49,373 bases of DNA from Truepera sp. bin119 (GCA_002239005.1 MPNL01000023.1:1-49373); one strand, 5' to 3'. Positions 18,084 through 29,737 are shown, counted from the stretch's first letter. Notes: generated from the letters alone by a model not told the origin. Numbers and translations are program-made.

Positions 18084-18150
18084 ACGATCGCAGTGGATGC
18101 ACCCCACTTCCGAACCCTTCATTCTTCGACGTTTCCCCTCCCTCCCTCCC

Positions 18151-18180
18151 TTGACAGGTCCCTTCGGGCGGGTGTACACT
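18151..18180 (+). promoter_or_regulatory. Sigma-70-type promoter of the 23S-5S-tRNA-Gly operon
   Basis: TTGACA (18151-18156) and TACACT (18175-18180) are separated by 18 bp, a near-consensus housekeeping promoter about 185 bp before the 23S gene. It is the clearest two-box promoter in the window, fitting strong rRNA expression. A GC-rich GGGCGGG lies in the spacer. Confidence 0.7.
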
Positions 18181-18364
18181 CGCCTTTGCTGCTCAGTAGG
18201 AGTGGCGGGTACATTGACAGGCGAATAGGAGAGCAAGAGCATCCTGTTATTGATGGCGCAATCTGTCTTCTCAGATGGTGGAGAGCGCCTGAATAATGTG
18301 AAATTGGGTCATTGGACCCGAGATGCGTGTCTGAAGATCACTCTTACCAAGAAGCAATTCAGGA

Positions 18365-21318
<2,954 letters not shown>

Positions 21319-21382
21319 TTTAGGACTTATTCCTCAAGACGCGCGTTAGCTCAAGATCTCCTATTCCCTGTCGCTATTTTTT

Positions 21383-21501
<119 letters not shown>

Positions 21502-21578
21502 TATCTTTTACGAGTTGCGTTGGGGGTGCCATCGCCGGTAGCGGCACCTTACAAGCGCCTATGAACCGAGGACGGTGT

Positions 21579-21654
<76 letters not shown>

Positions 21655-21790
21655 CTTCATCCTCTTCTTGAGTGGCTTGGTTCCGGGGCATGGCATCCTT
21701 CATCGGTTGTCGAGAATCTCGATGGATATACCACTCGTTCAAGCTCTAAGGAGAAGACCAGGCTAACGGCAACAGTCTTATCGTGCCGGT

Positions 21791-22040
21791 TGCCCCGCTG
21801 ATGAAAGCAGCTAGGGGAGCACCACGCTTAGCGACCAGCAGCTGAAGCTTGCTGGCCCGCTTACCCCTGTCGGTGTACGACCAGTGCTCTCTCCGCCAAG
21901 GGGGGCAGGACAGCTGTTGCTGTCGATCGCTTGCCATTTCCATTTGACCTTGCCTCTCCTGGCGTAGCACCGGCCGTCGCCTGATCCTTTGGAACAGGTC
22001 GAGTTGTTGCCAGGTTTGGAATCTTTCGTGCCGGACGCTT
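21791..22040 (-). pseudogene. IS5-family transposase, degraded
   Basis: Three frames on the minus strand together give a familiar IS5-type order: RHERFQTWQQLDLFQRI, then KWQAIDSNSCPAPLGGESTG, then DRGKRASKLQLLVAKRGAPL and AAFISGA. Relatives have QSIDGTTVKAPLGGE..TGPNPTDRGKRGTK..LL.DGRGIPL. Each piece lies in a different frame, so at least two frameshifts have occurred, and the catalytic DDE set is incomplete. No matching terminal repeats were found at its edges. It lies just after the rRNA operon. Confidence 0.72.
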
Positions 22041-22085
22041 GGGGAGAGACCGAACCAACTGCGGTGCACACTGGCAGCCGGTCCA

Positions 22086-22140
22086 GACCCGAAGCGGAAA
22101 ACGGACGCTACGGGTCTACGGGCCCAACGAAGCCGTCCTT
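22086..22140. repeat. ~55-bp repeat, copy 1 (second copy at 22963-23021)
   Basis: GACCCGAAGCGGAAAACGG, CTACGGGTCTACGGG and CCAACGAAGCCGTCCTT occur here in order. The second copy, 22963-23021, has the same blocks with small insertions. The unit ends in the variant CCAACGAAGCCGTCCTT of the shorter dispersed module described at 22497-22567. One copy lies beside the IS5 remnant and the other inside the IS1-like remnant, so it has moved or recombined between different mobile elements. Confidence 0.65.
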
Positions 22141-22199
22141 GGATGTACCAACTGCCATTGATAACAGCCAGGGATCCTGGGGCGGCCACCACGCTTGTT

Positions 22200-22340
22200 C
22201 TACTTGGGTTTGGGAAGGATGTTCTTGATCTTGCGCCAGCCAGGTCGGGGGGGTTGGAAGTAGTCGATCCTTGAGCCTGGGTATGCTTGGTTCAAGACGC
22301 ATCCTCCAGGAGTGAGTTTCGGCAAACCTATTCTGGATAG
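22200..22340 (-). pseudogene. C-terminal tail of an unidentified protein
   Basis: Too short for most ORF finders, but the frame ending at TAG 22200-22202 reads convincingly as protein: LTPGGCVLNQAYPG, then RIDYFQPPRPGWRKIKN and ILPKPK before the stop. No start codon with a ribosome-binding site precedes it, and a stop closes the frame near 22345. I do not recognise the family. It is probably the surviving end of a gene broken by the surrounding IS activity. Confidence 0.35.
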
Positions 22341-22496
22341 GAAGGGTCTAGCTATTCAACCTTTTGGGGGGTTCGGATAGGCTCTTGTGGAATAGACTCT
22401 TAGAGCGTTCGGGAGTCACTTTGCTTACCGTACGCATCCGAGTGGGGGTAGTGATGTGAGATTATCTCACCCCCCTACCAGGATAAGTAGGTGAGC

Positions 22497-22567
22497 GAAT
22501 CCAGCGAATCCGTCCTTGCAACTCCTGAACACTCCAAATATGATCAGAAGGACGGATTCGCTGGATC
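22497..22567. repeat. Inverted pair of a dispersed 20-bp module (hairpin)
   Basis: The module AAGGACGGATTCGCTGGATC at 22548-22567 faces its complement at 22497-22517, giving a 19-bp perfect stem around a 30-nt loop. Further copies: 22706-22725 and 47368-47387 (plus orientation); 23121-23141, 23178-23198, 47480-47500 and 47536-47556 (minus orientation); variants with CTTCGTTGG at 23033-23050 and, reversed, 22123-22140. All lie inside or beside IS remnants. One pair probably derives from the transposase zinc-ribbon coding sequence (GRIRWIRC), but others sit where transposase sequence is interrupted. Confidence 0.8.
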
Positions 22568-22726
22568 AGCCCCGCAGCCATCGCCGGAGAGCGTCTCTCA
22601 TATAGCTGCCGGCCTCTCGGTTGGGGTAGTGGCCGCTTGAGTGACCTACACTCCCGGGCCCAGTTGTAGATCAGTACTCCCCATGCTCCCAGGACCTGCT
22701 TGGTCAAGGACGGATTCGCTGGATCC

Positions 22727-22966
22727 TATCAGTTGTTCGTTCCTTACCCCAGTGGCAAAGGCCACCACCAGCCTGGTTGCCGGATCGACCACCTCGGCTT
22801 GCCACAACTGCTCACGCTTACTCCCAGCGAAGCCCCAGCGCTCATCGGCTTGCAGGCTGGTGCTGGCCAGCTGCTGGACCCGCTGGTCGTGGAAGCAGTT
22901 GGCCTGCTGCCCGAGGCGGATTGCCAACCGCCGGATCGCTTCTGGGGTGATGCCTGTGAGCCGACC
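22727..22966 (-). pseudogene. IS1-like transposase, central fragment
   Basis: The frame reads RLTGITPEAIRRLAIRLGQQA (a helix-turn-helix like segment), FHDQRVQQLASTSLQADERW and SKREQLWQAEVVDPATRLVV, ending at VRNEQLI. The order and the Q-A-D-E-R-W motif are those of IS1-like transposases with an N-terminal zinc ribbon. The frame is cut at NEQLI by a copy of the 20-bp module (22706-22725). The N-terminal zinc ribbon is separated from it by about 110 bp of unrelated repeat DNA. Confidence 0.65.
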
Positions 22967-23555
22967 CGAAGCGAAAACGGCCAAAAACGGACTCTACGGG
23001 TCTACGGGTCCAACGAAGCCGCAAAGGCGGACAAGGACGGCTTCGTTGGAGCTACGGGTCTTGTCCGCCTTTAGGGAGTGTTCTTGCGTTCGCTGAACTC
23101 GCTCTGGCAGTTCAGGCAGCGAATCCAGCGAATCCGTCCTTCGTATAACGGATCCGGTCTGGTCCGTAGCTCTTGCGGGTCCAGCGAACCCGTCCTTCCC
23201 TGAGGTTTCCTTGGCCTGCTTGGCCGTAACTGGGGCACTCATGATTGACGCAGGCTAGACTTGCTATTGGAGGTCTGTCTCTATTCCTCACATGGTGCAG
23301 GATGCACCAGGACTGGCCTCCTTCCTTCGGGGGGCAGAGATAATCTCACACTACGACCCGAGTGGGGGGATAAGATGATTTCACACCTCAGGACGCAGGC
23401 GTTTGTGAGATACATCATGTTGTTCATCGTTGGTGGTGAACGAAGGAGGTGAGGAAGCAGAGTAAGCGGATTTCACCGTCGGACTTGCACCCTTATCCGA
23501 TGTCGCCTTCCGATAGGCAATGAGCAGCTCACGATTCCTCAGCAAGGAGGCTAAG

Positions 23556-25100
23556 ATGCAGACCCTGAACCGATCTCGATTCGTCAGGCGGCTCCTCCAG
23601 ATCTCACTCTTCTTTTTCGTATCCGTGGGAGCGGCTTTCGCGCAATCCGGCGACACCCTGATCGTGGCGATCAAGGCCCAGCCGCCCACGCTCGATATGC
23701 ACGCCACCACCAACAACTTGGTTCGTAACGTGGCCATGCATGTCAACGAGGGTCTTTTCACCTTCGATGCCGACTTCAATCCCACCCCGATGCTCGCTAC
23801 CGGCTTCGAACGGAGCGACGATGGCCTCATCTACACGATCGGCCTTCGCGAGGGCGTCACCTTCCACAATGGCAAGGGGATGACCTCTGAAGACGTGGTC
23901 GCCTCACTGAATCGGTGGATGGTGCGAAGCTCGTTCGGCCGGACGCTCGCCCGCTTCGTCGAGTCACTCGAGGCTGATGGTCCCTACGAAATCGTCGTTA
24001 CGCTCAACGAACCGGTGAATTTCGTGATCACCGCCTTCGCAACCTTCCGGGCCGGCCCCGCCATCTACCCGTCCGAGGTCATCGAACGGACCGGCGACGA
24101 GCGCATCACCGAAATCATCGGCACCGGCCCCTACCGCTTCGTGGAGTGGGCGGAGGGTCAAGAGATTGTGCTCGAACGCTACGAGGACTACCAGCCCGTA
24201 GACATGGCCGCGAGCGGCTACGCGGGACGGCGCGAGGCGCTGGCGCAGACGCTCAAGTTCATCTTCGTTCCCGAGCTGTCGGTCCGGCGTGTGGGGGTCG
24301 AGGCTGGCGATTTCCATATGGCACTCGACATCGATCCAGAGAGCTTCGACAGCTACATTGACAATCCTGATGTCCAGTCATTCCTGGGTGCCCCGCGGAT
24401 GACCACCTTCATTCCCAACAAGTCCCAGGGAATTATGACCGATATCACCATGCGGCGAGCCGTCCAGGCGGCCGTCTGTGTCGAAGACATCCTACCCGTG
24501 TACGGAGGGGAGGACTTCTGGCGGGTCGACCCGAGCGTCACTTGGCAAGAGACCGCTTGGTGGAGCGACGCCGGGTCCGAACTGTACAACGTCTGTGACG
24601 CAGCCCGGGCGCAGGAACTGGCTCAGGAGTCCGGCTACGATGGGGAGGCCATCCGCCTGGCGGTGTCGACCGGCGACGACTCCAAGTTCAACGTGGCGCT
24701 GATTCTCGAGCAGCAGCTCGAGGCGACCGGCTTCAACGTTGAGGTTGAGGTTCGTGACGACGCAGCCCACGGGGCGATCATTGATGATCCTTCCATGTGG
24801 GATTTCGCCATCAGCGAGCACACCTACCGCACCCACCCCATCCTGCACTCGCACCTCCAAGCCACTTGGACCGGCTGGTGGGAGAGCGCGGAACGGGATC
24901 GACTACTGAGTGAGTTCCTGGTCGCTGGCAGTGAAGAGGAGACCCACGCCATCTGGGATCAGATCCAGGGCCTCTACTACGACGACGTGGTGGTCATCAA
25001 GATCGGCGACTACTTCGAGCATCACATCGCCAGTTCCGGTCTCCAGGGCTACGCCAACATGCCCGAACCCTTCTTCTGGAACGTGTCGGTCGGGGAATAG
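23556..25100 (+). CDS. Peptide/opine-type ABC transporter substrate-binding protein (SBP family 5)
   Basis: A 514-residue periplasmic binding protein of the DppA/OppA family. It has a signal peptide (RRLLQISLFFFVSVGAAFAQ) cleaved after AFA, then the family opening SGDTLIVAIKAQPPTLDMHA, the signature YTIGLREGVTFHNGKGMTSEDVV near residue 90, and IIGTGPYRFVEWAEGQEIVL. Length is normal. ATG 23556 was chosen because AGGAGG (23545-23550) stands 5 nt upstream; the longer frame from 23520 would spoil the signal peptide. It heads the 23.5-34.6 kb cluster and is followed by two permease genes. Ligands of the family include di- and oligopeptides, opines, glutathione and sugars; the downstream enzymes favour a peptide- or opine-like compound. 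Confidence 0.92.
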   Translation: MQTLNRSRFVRRLLQISLFFFVSVGAAFAQSGDTLIVAIKAQPPTLDMHATTNNLVRNVAMHVNEGLFTFDADFNPTPMLATGFERSDDGLIYTIGLREGVTFHNGKGMTSEDVVASLNRWMVRSSFGRTLARFVESLEADGPYEIVVTLNEPVNFVITAFATFRAGPAIYPSEVIERTGDERITEIIGTGPYRFVEWAEGQEIVLERYEDYQPVDMAASGYAGRREALAQTLKFIFVPELSVRRVGVEAGDFHMALDIDPESFDSYIDNPDVQSFLGAPRMTTFIPNKSQGIMTDITMRRAVQAAVCVEDILPVYGGEDFWRVDPSVTWQETAWWSDAGSELYNVCDAARAQELAQESGYDGEAIRLAVSTGDDSKFNVALILEQQLEATGFNVEVEVRDDAAHGAIIDDPSMWDFAISEHTYRTHPILHSHLQATWTGWWESAERDRLLSEFLVAGSEEETHAIWDQIQGLYYDDVVVIKIGDYFEHHIASSGLQGYANMPEPFFWNVSVGE

Positions 25101-25136
25101 AGGGCACGAGCGCGGATAGGGACGCGGCGGTCGGCG

Positions 25137-26081
25137 GTGGGAGAATACCTGGTCCGGAGGCTCCTTGGCATGGTGGCGACCATGCTGGTGGTGGCGACGC
25201 TGGTCTTCATTGTCACCAACCTCATACCCGGATCTCCCGCCGCCCTCATCCTTGGTGAGGACCGGACGCCCGAGCAGGTGGTCGAGCTCAATCGTGAACT
25301 TGGGCTCGACCGCCCCGCCGCCGTTCGCTTCTTGCTCTGGGCTGGCCAGCTGATCCGCGGTGACTTCGGCCGCTCGCTCTTCAACGACCGATCGGTGGCC
25401 CAGGTGATCTACAGTCGGCTTGAGCCGACCATCCTGCTTACCTTGTCATCGGCGGTGATCGCAGTCCTGATCGGCATCCCGCTCGGCATCCTGGCAGCGG
25501 TGTACCAGCGCACCGTACTCGACCTCGGTGCCATGGCGGTGGCGCTGGTGGGGGCGGCCATACCGAATTTCTGGCTCGGCCTCCTCCTCATCCTAGCGTT
25601 CGCCCTGAGGTTCAAAATGTTCCCCTCGGCGGGCTACACTAGCCTGTCCGACGACCCCGGCGCCACTTGGCGTTACCTGGTGCTTCCCGCTATCACCCTG
25701 GGGGTCAGCCACGCCGGGGTCATCGCGCGCATGTCGCGTGCGAACCTGCTTGAGGTGCTGCAGACCGATTATGTGCGCACCGCCCGCAGCAAGGGATTGA
25801 GAGAGCGGGTGGTCGTCAACAAGCACGCTTTCCGCAACGCCCTGGTCCCTACCCTGAGTGTTGTCGGCATCGCCTTGGCCCTGATGATTGGCGGCTCGGT
25901 AATCACTGAGTCCGTGTTCGCGGTGCCGGGCGTGGGGCGGTTGCTCATTGAGTCGGTGCTCCGCCGGGATTTCCCCATGATTCAGGGTGTCATCCTGCTC
26001 ATTGCGATGCTCGTTGCCCTCGTCAACTTGCTGGTAGACCTCACCTACGCGCTTCTGGATCCACGCATTCGTTATGGCTAG
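25137..26081 (+). CDS. ABC transporter permease, DppB/OppB type
   Basis: A 314-residue inner-membrane permease. It opens with YLVRRLLGMVATMLVVATLV and has the family features GLDRPAAVRFLLWAGQLIRGDFGRS and the cytoplasmic EAA loop (YVRTARSKGLRERVVVNKHAFRN split across residues 205-230) that contacts the ATPase. About six membrane segments. The start is GTG at 25137, 36 bp after the binding-protein gene, without a strong ribosome-binding site. The end overlaps the next permease by 8 bp. No ATP-binding subunit is encoded in the window, so a shared DppD/DppF-type ATPase encoded elsewhere is needed. Confidence 0.92.
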   Translation: MGEYLVRRLLGMVATMLVVATLVFIVTNLIPGSPAALILGEDRTPEQVVELNRELGLDRPAAVRFLLWAGQLIRGDFGRSLFNDRSVAQVIYSRLEPTILLTLSSAVIAVLIGIPLGILAAVYQRTVLDLGAMAVALVGAAIPNFWLGLLLILAFALRFKMFPSAGYTSLSDDPGATWRYLVLPAITLGVSHAGVIARMSRANLLEVLQTDYVRTARSKGLRERVVVNKHAFRNALVPTLSVVGIALALMIGGSVITESVFAVPGVGRLLIESVLRRDFPMIQGVILLIAMLVALVNLLVDLTYALLDPRIRYG

Positions 26082-26973
26082 GCCCAAGGACATTCCCGTC
26101 CAAGGACGGGCTGCCGGACCCAAGGTTTCCACGAAGGTGCGGTCGGTCCGCCTCAGGGCGTTTCGCCGCTGGCTGGATACCCCCGCCACCGTCGTCGGTC
26201 TGACCGTGTTGCTGCTGCTTCTGCTTGCGGGCCTGCTGGCCCCGTTCCTCACGCCCTACGGACCGGCTACCATCGCTATCCGCGAGCGGCTGCTGCCGCC
26301 CGGCTCCGAGCATCTGCTCGGCACCGACCATCTCGGCCGGGACATCGCCACCCGTATGCTCTTTGGGGCGCGTCTCTCGGTCGCGGTGGGGACCTTGGTG
26401 GTGATCTTCTCGTCAGCGGTCGGCATCGCCATGGGATTGCTCGGGGGGTATAATCGCCGCTTCGGTGACCTGATGATGCGCATGATTGACGGCATCATGG
26501 CCTTTCCCGGCTTGGTGTTCGCGCTTGCACTCATCGCCGCCCTCGGATCGAGTTTCTTCAATGTTGTCCTCGCTCTCTCGTTTGTGTACGTGCCCCGCAT
26601 CGCGAGGGTTGTCCACGCCTCCGTTCTCAGCCTTCGTAACGAGGAGTACGTGGTTGCCGCGGAGGCTCTGGGAGGTCGCGAGGCGCGGGTGCTGCTGCGT
26701 CACATCCTGCCCAACACCCTCGGCCCGGTCGTGGTGCAGAGCACCTTCATCTTCGCCTATGCGGTGATCGCCGAGGCGAGCCTGAGCTTCCTCGGCGTCG
26801 GCCTCCCTCCGGGCACGGCCAGTTGGGGGGTCATCCTCAGCGAAGGTCGGAACTACATGCTCGGTGCCCCCTGGATCACCCTATTTCCCGGCATCGCCAT
26901 CTTCGTGCTGGTCCTCGGCCTCAACCTCCTCGGCGACACACTCCGCGACATCCTCGATCCGAAAGTGAGCTGA
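26074..26973 (+). CDS. ABC transporter permease, DppC/OppC type
   Basis: A 299-residue permease, the partner of the preceding gene. After a basic N-terminus it shows the N-terminal OppC-like membrane segment (VVGLTVLLLLLLAGLLAPFL), then HLLGTDHLGRDIATRMLFGA, the family signature, MMRMIDGIMAFPGLVFALAL, and the EAA loop NEEYVVAAEALGGREARVLL. The start overlaps the dppB-like stop by 8 bp, so translation is coupled. It transports the ligand captured by the 23556-25100 protein. No ATPase gene follows; instead a doubtful ORF and catabolic enzymes come next. Confidence 0.92.
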   Translation: MARPKDIPVQGRAAGPKVSTKVRSVRLRAFRRWLDTPATVVGLTVLLLLLLAGLLAPFLTPYGPATIAIRERLLPPGSEHLLGTDHLGRDIATRMLFGARLSVAVGTLVVIFSSAVGIAMGLLGGYNRRFGDLMMRMIDGIMAFPGLVFALALIAALGSSFFNVVLALSFVYVPRIARVVHASVLSLRNEEYVVAAEALGGREARVLLRHILPNTLGPVVVQSTFIFAYAVIAEASLSFLGVGLPPGTASWGVILSEGRNYMLGAPWITLFPGIAIFVLVLGLNLLGDTLRDILDPKVS

Positions 26974-26980
26974 GGGTAAG

Positions 26981-27328
26981 GTGAGCGAGGTATTCGAGTT
27001 GAACCACCGCTGCTTCCGCTCTGCCCACGCCATCGAGTCGAGCGTCCCAGTGGGTCTAGGACACCCGCCACTCTCTCTCGCTCTCGATGAGGAGGGGATC
27101 GTCCTGGGCGAGGCCAGGCTGGGGCTGCCCCGTCGCTTTGGCCGCGGGGACTTAACCCGCAAGCACGGTAAGCAGGGGCGCACGATCACCCGCAACGGCG
27201 AACCCCGTCTGGCGGAACTTCCACTGCAACTAGGCACGGTGCCTGGGAAGCGAAGAGTTGGCCTAGGCCATCGACTCCTCGACACCCGGACTCCTCGTCG
27301 AGCTACTGACCGGCGGCTGGGTCTTTGA
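26981..27328 (+). CDS. Doubtful ORF between permease and peptidase genes
   Basis: A 115-codon frame opens at GTG 26981 behind a GAGGG-like ribosome-binding site 7 bp after the permease stop, which is where the next operon gene would be expected. The product is rich in Arg and Gly, has no domain I know, and the stretch after residue 55 looks like random translation of GC-rich DNA. A minus-strand frame over the same DNA is equally long. It may be what is left of the start of a lost operon gene, for example one for an ABC ATPase (MSEVFEL resembles such starts), but the sequence does not prove this. Confidence 0.3.
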   Translation: MSEVFELNHRCFRSAHAIESSVPVGLGHPPLSLALDEEGIVLGEARLGLPRRFGRGDLTRKHGKQGRTITRNGEPRLAELPLQLGTVPGKRRVGLGHRLLDTRTPRRATDRRLGL

Positions 27329-27373
27329 GTGAGAGACCGCACGCCTAGACGCACTAAGAGATAAGGAGTGATT

Positions 27374-28573
27374 ATGGGTCTCGTACCTGCCCCAGAAGAT
27401 GCTGCGCTCATTCAGCAGAAACAACAGCAAGCATTAGGCTACCTTCGGGACAACGACATCGACGCTTGGCTGGTGTTTGTACGCGAGGGCTCGGAGCCGA
27501 TCCTCACCTCGCTCATCGCGGGACCCAGCTATATCGTTCAGAACGCTGCCTTCATCTTCACCCGCGACGGCCGCAGGATCGCTCTCCTCGAACCGATCGA
27601 CATCCAGAACGGGGCCGGCACCTATTTCGACGAGGTGATCGAATTTCGCTTCGATGTCGGCCAGCCGCTACGCCAGGTGTGGGCCCGTCTCGACCCGCGT
27701 CGGGTGGCGCTCAACTATTCCGCTACCGAGTTCGCCGCCGACGGCCTCACTCTGGGGATGTACCGCAGGCTGCTCGACGCCCTTGGTGAGTTGGGTCTCG
27801 AGCAACGCATGGTGTCCGCCGAGAACCTGATCGTCGCCATCCGTGCGGTCAAGACTGAGGAGGAGCGCGACCGCCTCAAGACCGCAGCGGAAATCACCAT
27901 CGAACTGGCCCGCGAAATGTCCGCGGCCCTGAAGCCGGGGATAACGGACAGCGACCTAGCTGACTTGGTGAGGGAACGAGCGACCGCCCACGGCGCCAGC
28001 GGCGCCTCGGCTTCATTGGCCGTCAATGGTGTTGGCAAGAATGTCAAGGGACCCCTTGGCAAGGTTATCGAACCTGGGCAGACCATCGTCAGTGACATGG
28101 GGGCCGTCTACAAGGGCTACAAGGCAGATATCAAGAGGCTCTGGTACGTTGCCGCCGGCGACGAGCCCATCCCGGAGGTGTTGCGTCGCCAGTGGGATGC
28201 ATGTCAGGCGTCTCTGGCCGGCGCCCTGAAGGCGCTGCGACCCGGCCGGCCCGGCTACGAGGTCCACGAAGAGGCGTGGGCGTACGTGGAGGAACGTGGC
28301 TTCCCCAGAGACAATCACTCCTACGGCCACCAGATCGGTCGCGAGGCCCACGATGCAGGCCCCTGGCTGGGCGAGCGGGCGAACCCCTATCGCCCAGCCG
28401 AGGGGAGGCTGGAGGCCGGCATGGTGGTGACCCTCGATCCGACCATCAACCGGGTGGGCATCTCGAGACCAGACGCCTTCTGCATGGGTTGCGAGGAGAT
28501 GGCCGAGGTCACCGAGGGTGGTGGCCGGCTTTTGCACGAACCCCAGGACGAACTCTGGGTCGCTCGCTTCTGA
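27374..28573 (+). CDS. M24 family peptidase-like protein (Xaa-Pro aminopeptidase/creatinase fold)
   Basis: A 399-residue pita-bread enzyme with a creatinase-type N-terminal domain (1-160) and an M24 catalytic domain. The metal ligands of the family are present at Asp241 (VSDMG), Asp252 (KADIK), His319 (GHQIG) and Glu378 (MAEVTE); the fourth carboxylate, usually Glu in a T-x-E-P motif, is Asp355 (TLDPTI). With four of five ligands exact and one conservative change, metallopeptidase or prolidase activity is likely but creatinase-like hydrolysis is possible. ATG 27374 has AAGGAG 6 nt upstream. The next gene starts 7 bp after its stop. In the cluster it would cut the imported peptide or amide. 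Confidence 0.85.
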   Translation: MGLVPAPEDAALIQQKQQQALGYLRDNDIDAWLVFVREGSEPILTSLIAGPSYIVQNAAFIFTRDGRRIALLEPIDIQNGAGTYFDEVIEFRFDVGQPLRQVWARLDPRRVALNYSATEFAADGLTLGMYRRLLDALGELGLEQRMVSAENLIVAIRAVKTEEERDRLKTAAEITIELAREMSAALKPGITDSDLADLVRERATAHGASGASASLAVNGVGKNVKGPLGKVIEPGQTIVSDMGAVYKGYKADIKRLWYVAAGDEPIPEVLRRQWDACQASLAGALKALRPGRPGYEVHEEAWAYVEERGFPRDNHSYGHQIGREAHDAGPWLGERANPYRPAEGRLEAGMVVTLDPTINRVGISRPDAFCMGCEEMAEVTEGGGRLLHEPQDELWVARF

Positions 28574-28580
28574 GGGTCCT

Positions 28581-29726
28581 GTGAAGATTACCGACATCCG
28601 CTGCACTATGCTGCGCTTGCCGGAGGTTCTGCCGATCGGGGATGGCACCCAGGACAGTCTCATCGTCGAGGTCGACACGGACGAGGGGGTTACAGGGGTC
28701 GGTGAGGCCCACACCTCCCCCTGGGTGCTGCGTGCCATCATCGAGGCGCCCCTGTCGCACGTCATGGCCCGGGGCCTGCGGGTCTCCCTCCTCGGCGAAG
28801 ACCCTACCGACATCGCCCGGTTGTGGGACCGGATGTACTCGCTCACCAGCGTCTTTGGCCGCCGCGGTGCCGTGATCCACGCCATCAGCGCTGTCGACAT
28901 GGCCCTATGGGACATCCTCGGAAAGCTTGCTGGGAAACCGGTTCACAAGCTGCTGGGTGGAGGGTATCGTGACGAGATCCCCGCTTATGCAAGCATCCTG
29001 GCCCTGGATTCGGCCGAGGCGTCGGTCGCCCGCGCCCGCGAGCTCACTGAGCAGGGCTTCACCGCTATCAAGTTCGGCTGGAACGGCCTCGGCGAGGATG
29101 TAGGACGCGACGCCGAGGTAATGGCCGAGGTGCGCCGCGCCGTCGGTGACGAGATCGATCTCATGCTTGACGTGGGTGCGCCGATCTCCCGACGCTCGGC
29201 TCTGCAGCTGGCTAGGCTGCTCGAGCCGCACCACCTCTTCTTCCTCGAAGAGCCGCTCGCACCCGACGATCTCGAGGGCTACGCCGCGCTCGCCGCGGCC
29301 TCGCCCGTACCGATCGCCGCCGGAGAGAAAGAGACGACCCGGTACGGCTTCCGCGATCTGATGGTCCGGGGCGCGGTCGATGTAATCCAGCCCGACGTTG
29401 CCCGGGCCGGGGGCTTGTGGGAGTGTCGCAAGATCGCCGACGACGCCGCAGCATGTGGCGTCACGGTCATCCCTCACTGTTGGTCGACAGATATTCTGGT
29501 GGCCGCCACCCTGCACTTCATCGCCACCCTTCCCGACTGCCCCTACCTCGAGTTCTGTCTGGTCGATAACCCGATCCGGACCTCGGTCACTCATAGCCAC
29601 TTCGAACCGGAAGGGGGGCGGGTGCGGATCCCCGACAGCCCGGGGCTCGGGGTGGAGCTGAACCGCGATACCCTCGAGGCCTACCACTACAGCGGCGACG
29701 CCCTGTCCCTGGGCGAGCCGCGCTGA
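28581..29726 (+). CDS. Mandelate racemase/muconate lactonizing enzyme family (enolase superfamily)
   Basis: A 381-residue enolase-superfamily protein. The N-terminal capping domain starts KITDIRCTMLRLPEV; the barrel has AISAVDMALWDILGKLAGKP, the three metal ligands in MLDVG, FLEEPL and IAAGEKE, and the Asp-His dyad in IQPDVARAGG and VIPHCWS typical of the mandelate racemase branch. The second strand has AIKFGW with a single Lys. These enzymes abstract a proton next to a carboxylate and epimerise or dehydrate sugar acids or N-acyl/dipeptide substrates. The start is GTG 28581 with GAGG upstream. It overlaps functionally with the DapA-type gene 11 bp downstream; dehydratase followed by aldolase is a common pair for sugar acids. 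Confidence 0.9.
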   Translation: MKITDIRCTMLRLPEVLPIGDGTQDSLIVEVDTDEGVTGVGEAHTSPWVLRAIIEAPLSHVMARGLRVSLLGEDPTDIARLWDRMYSLTSVFGRRGAVIHAISAVDMALWDILGKLAGKPVHKLLGGGYRDEIPAYASILALDSAEASVARARELTEQGFTAIKFGWNGLGEDVGRDAEVMAEVRRAVGDEIDLMLDVGAPISRRSALQLARLLEPHHLFFLEEPLAPDDLEGYAALAAASPVPIAAGEKETTRYGFRDLMVRGAVDVIQPDVARAGGLWECRKIADDAAACGVTVIPHCWSTDILVAATLHFIATLPDCPYLEFCLVDNPIRTSVTHSHFEPEGGRVRIPDSPGLGVELNRDTLEAYHYSGDALSLGEPR

Positions 29727-29737
29727 AGGAGGAGAAT

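Larger units (their letters stand above)
22438..23368 (-). mobile_element. Remnant IS1-like insertion sequence (copy A) with terminal repeats and target duplication
   Basis: CCGAGTGGGGG occurs as an 11-bp direct repeat at both edges (22438-22448 and 23358-23368). Just inside are inverted ends sharing GTGAGATTATCTC (22456-22468 on the plus strand; 23335-23349 region on the minus strand, within GTAGTGTGAGATTATCTC). The interior encodes, on the minus strand, a zinc-ribbon segment (RIRWIRCLNCQSEFSERKNT, 23074-23142) and a transposase body (22727-22966). The middle and the C-terminus of the transposase are deleted or replaced by repeat modules, so the copy cannot move by itself. A shorter relative lies at 47305-47668. 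Confidence 0.65.

Noticed and set aside
22438-23368. CRISPR array suggested by repeated ~20-bp units
   Set aside because: Spacing is irregular, orientation is mixed and no cas genes are present; the units are IS-linked repeats.
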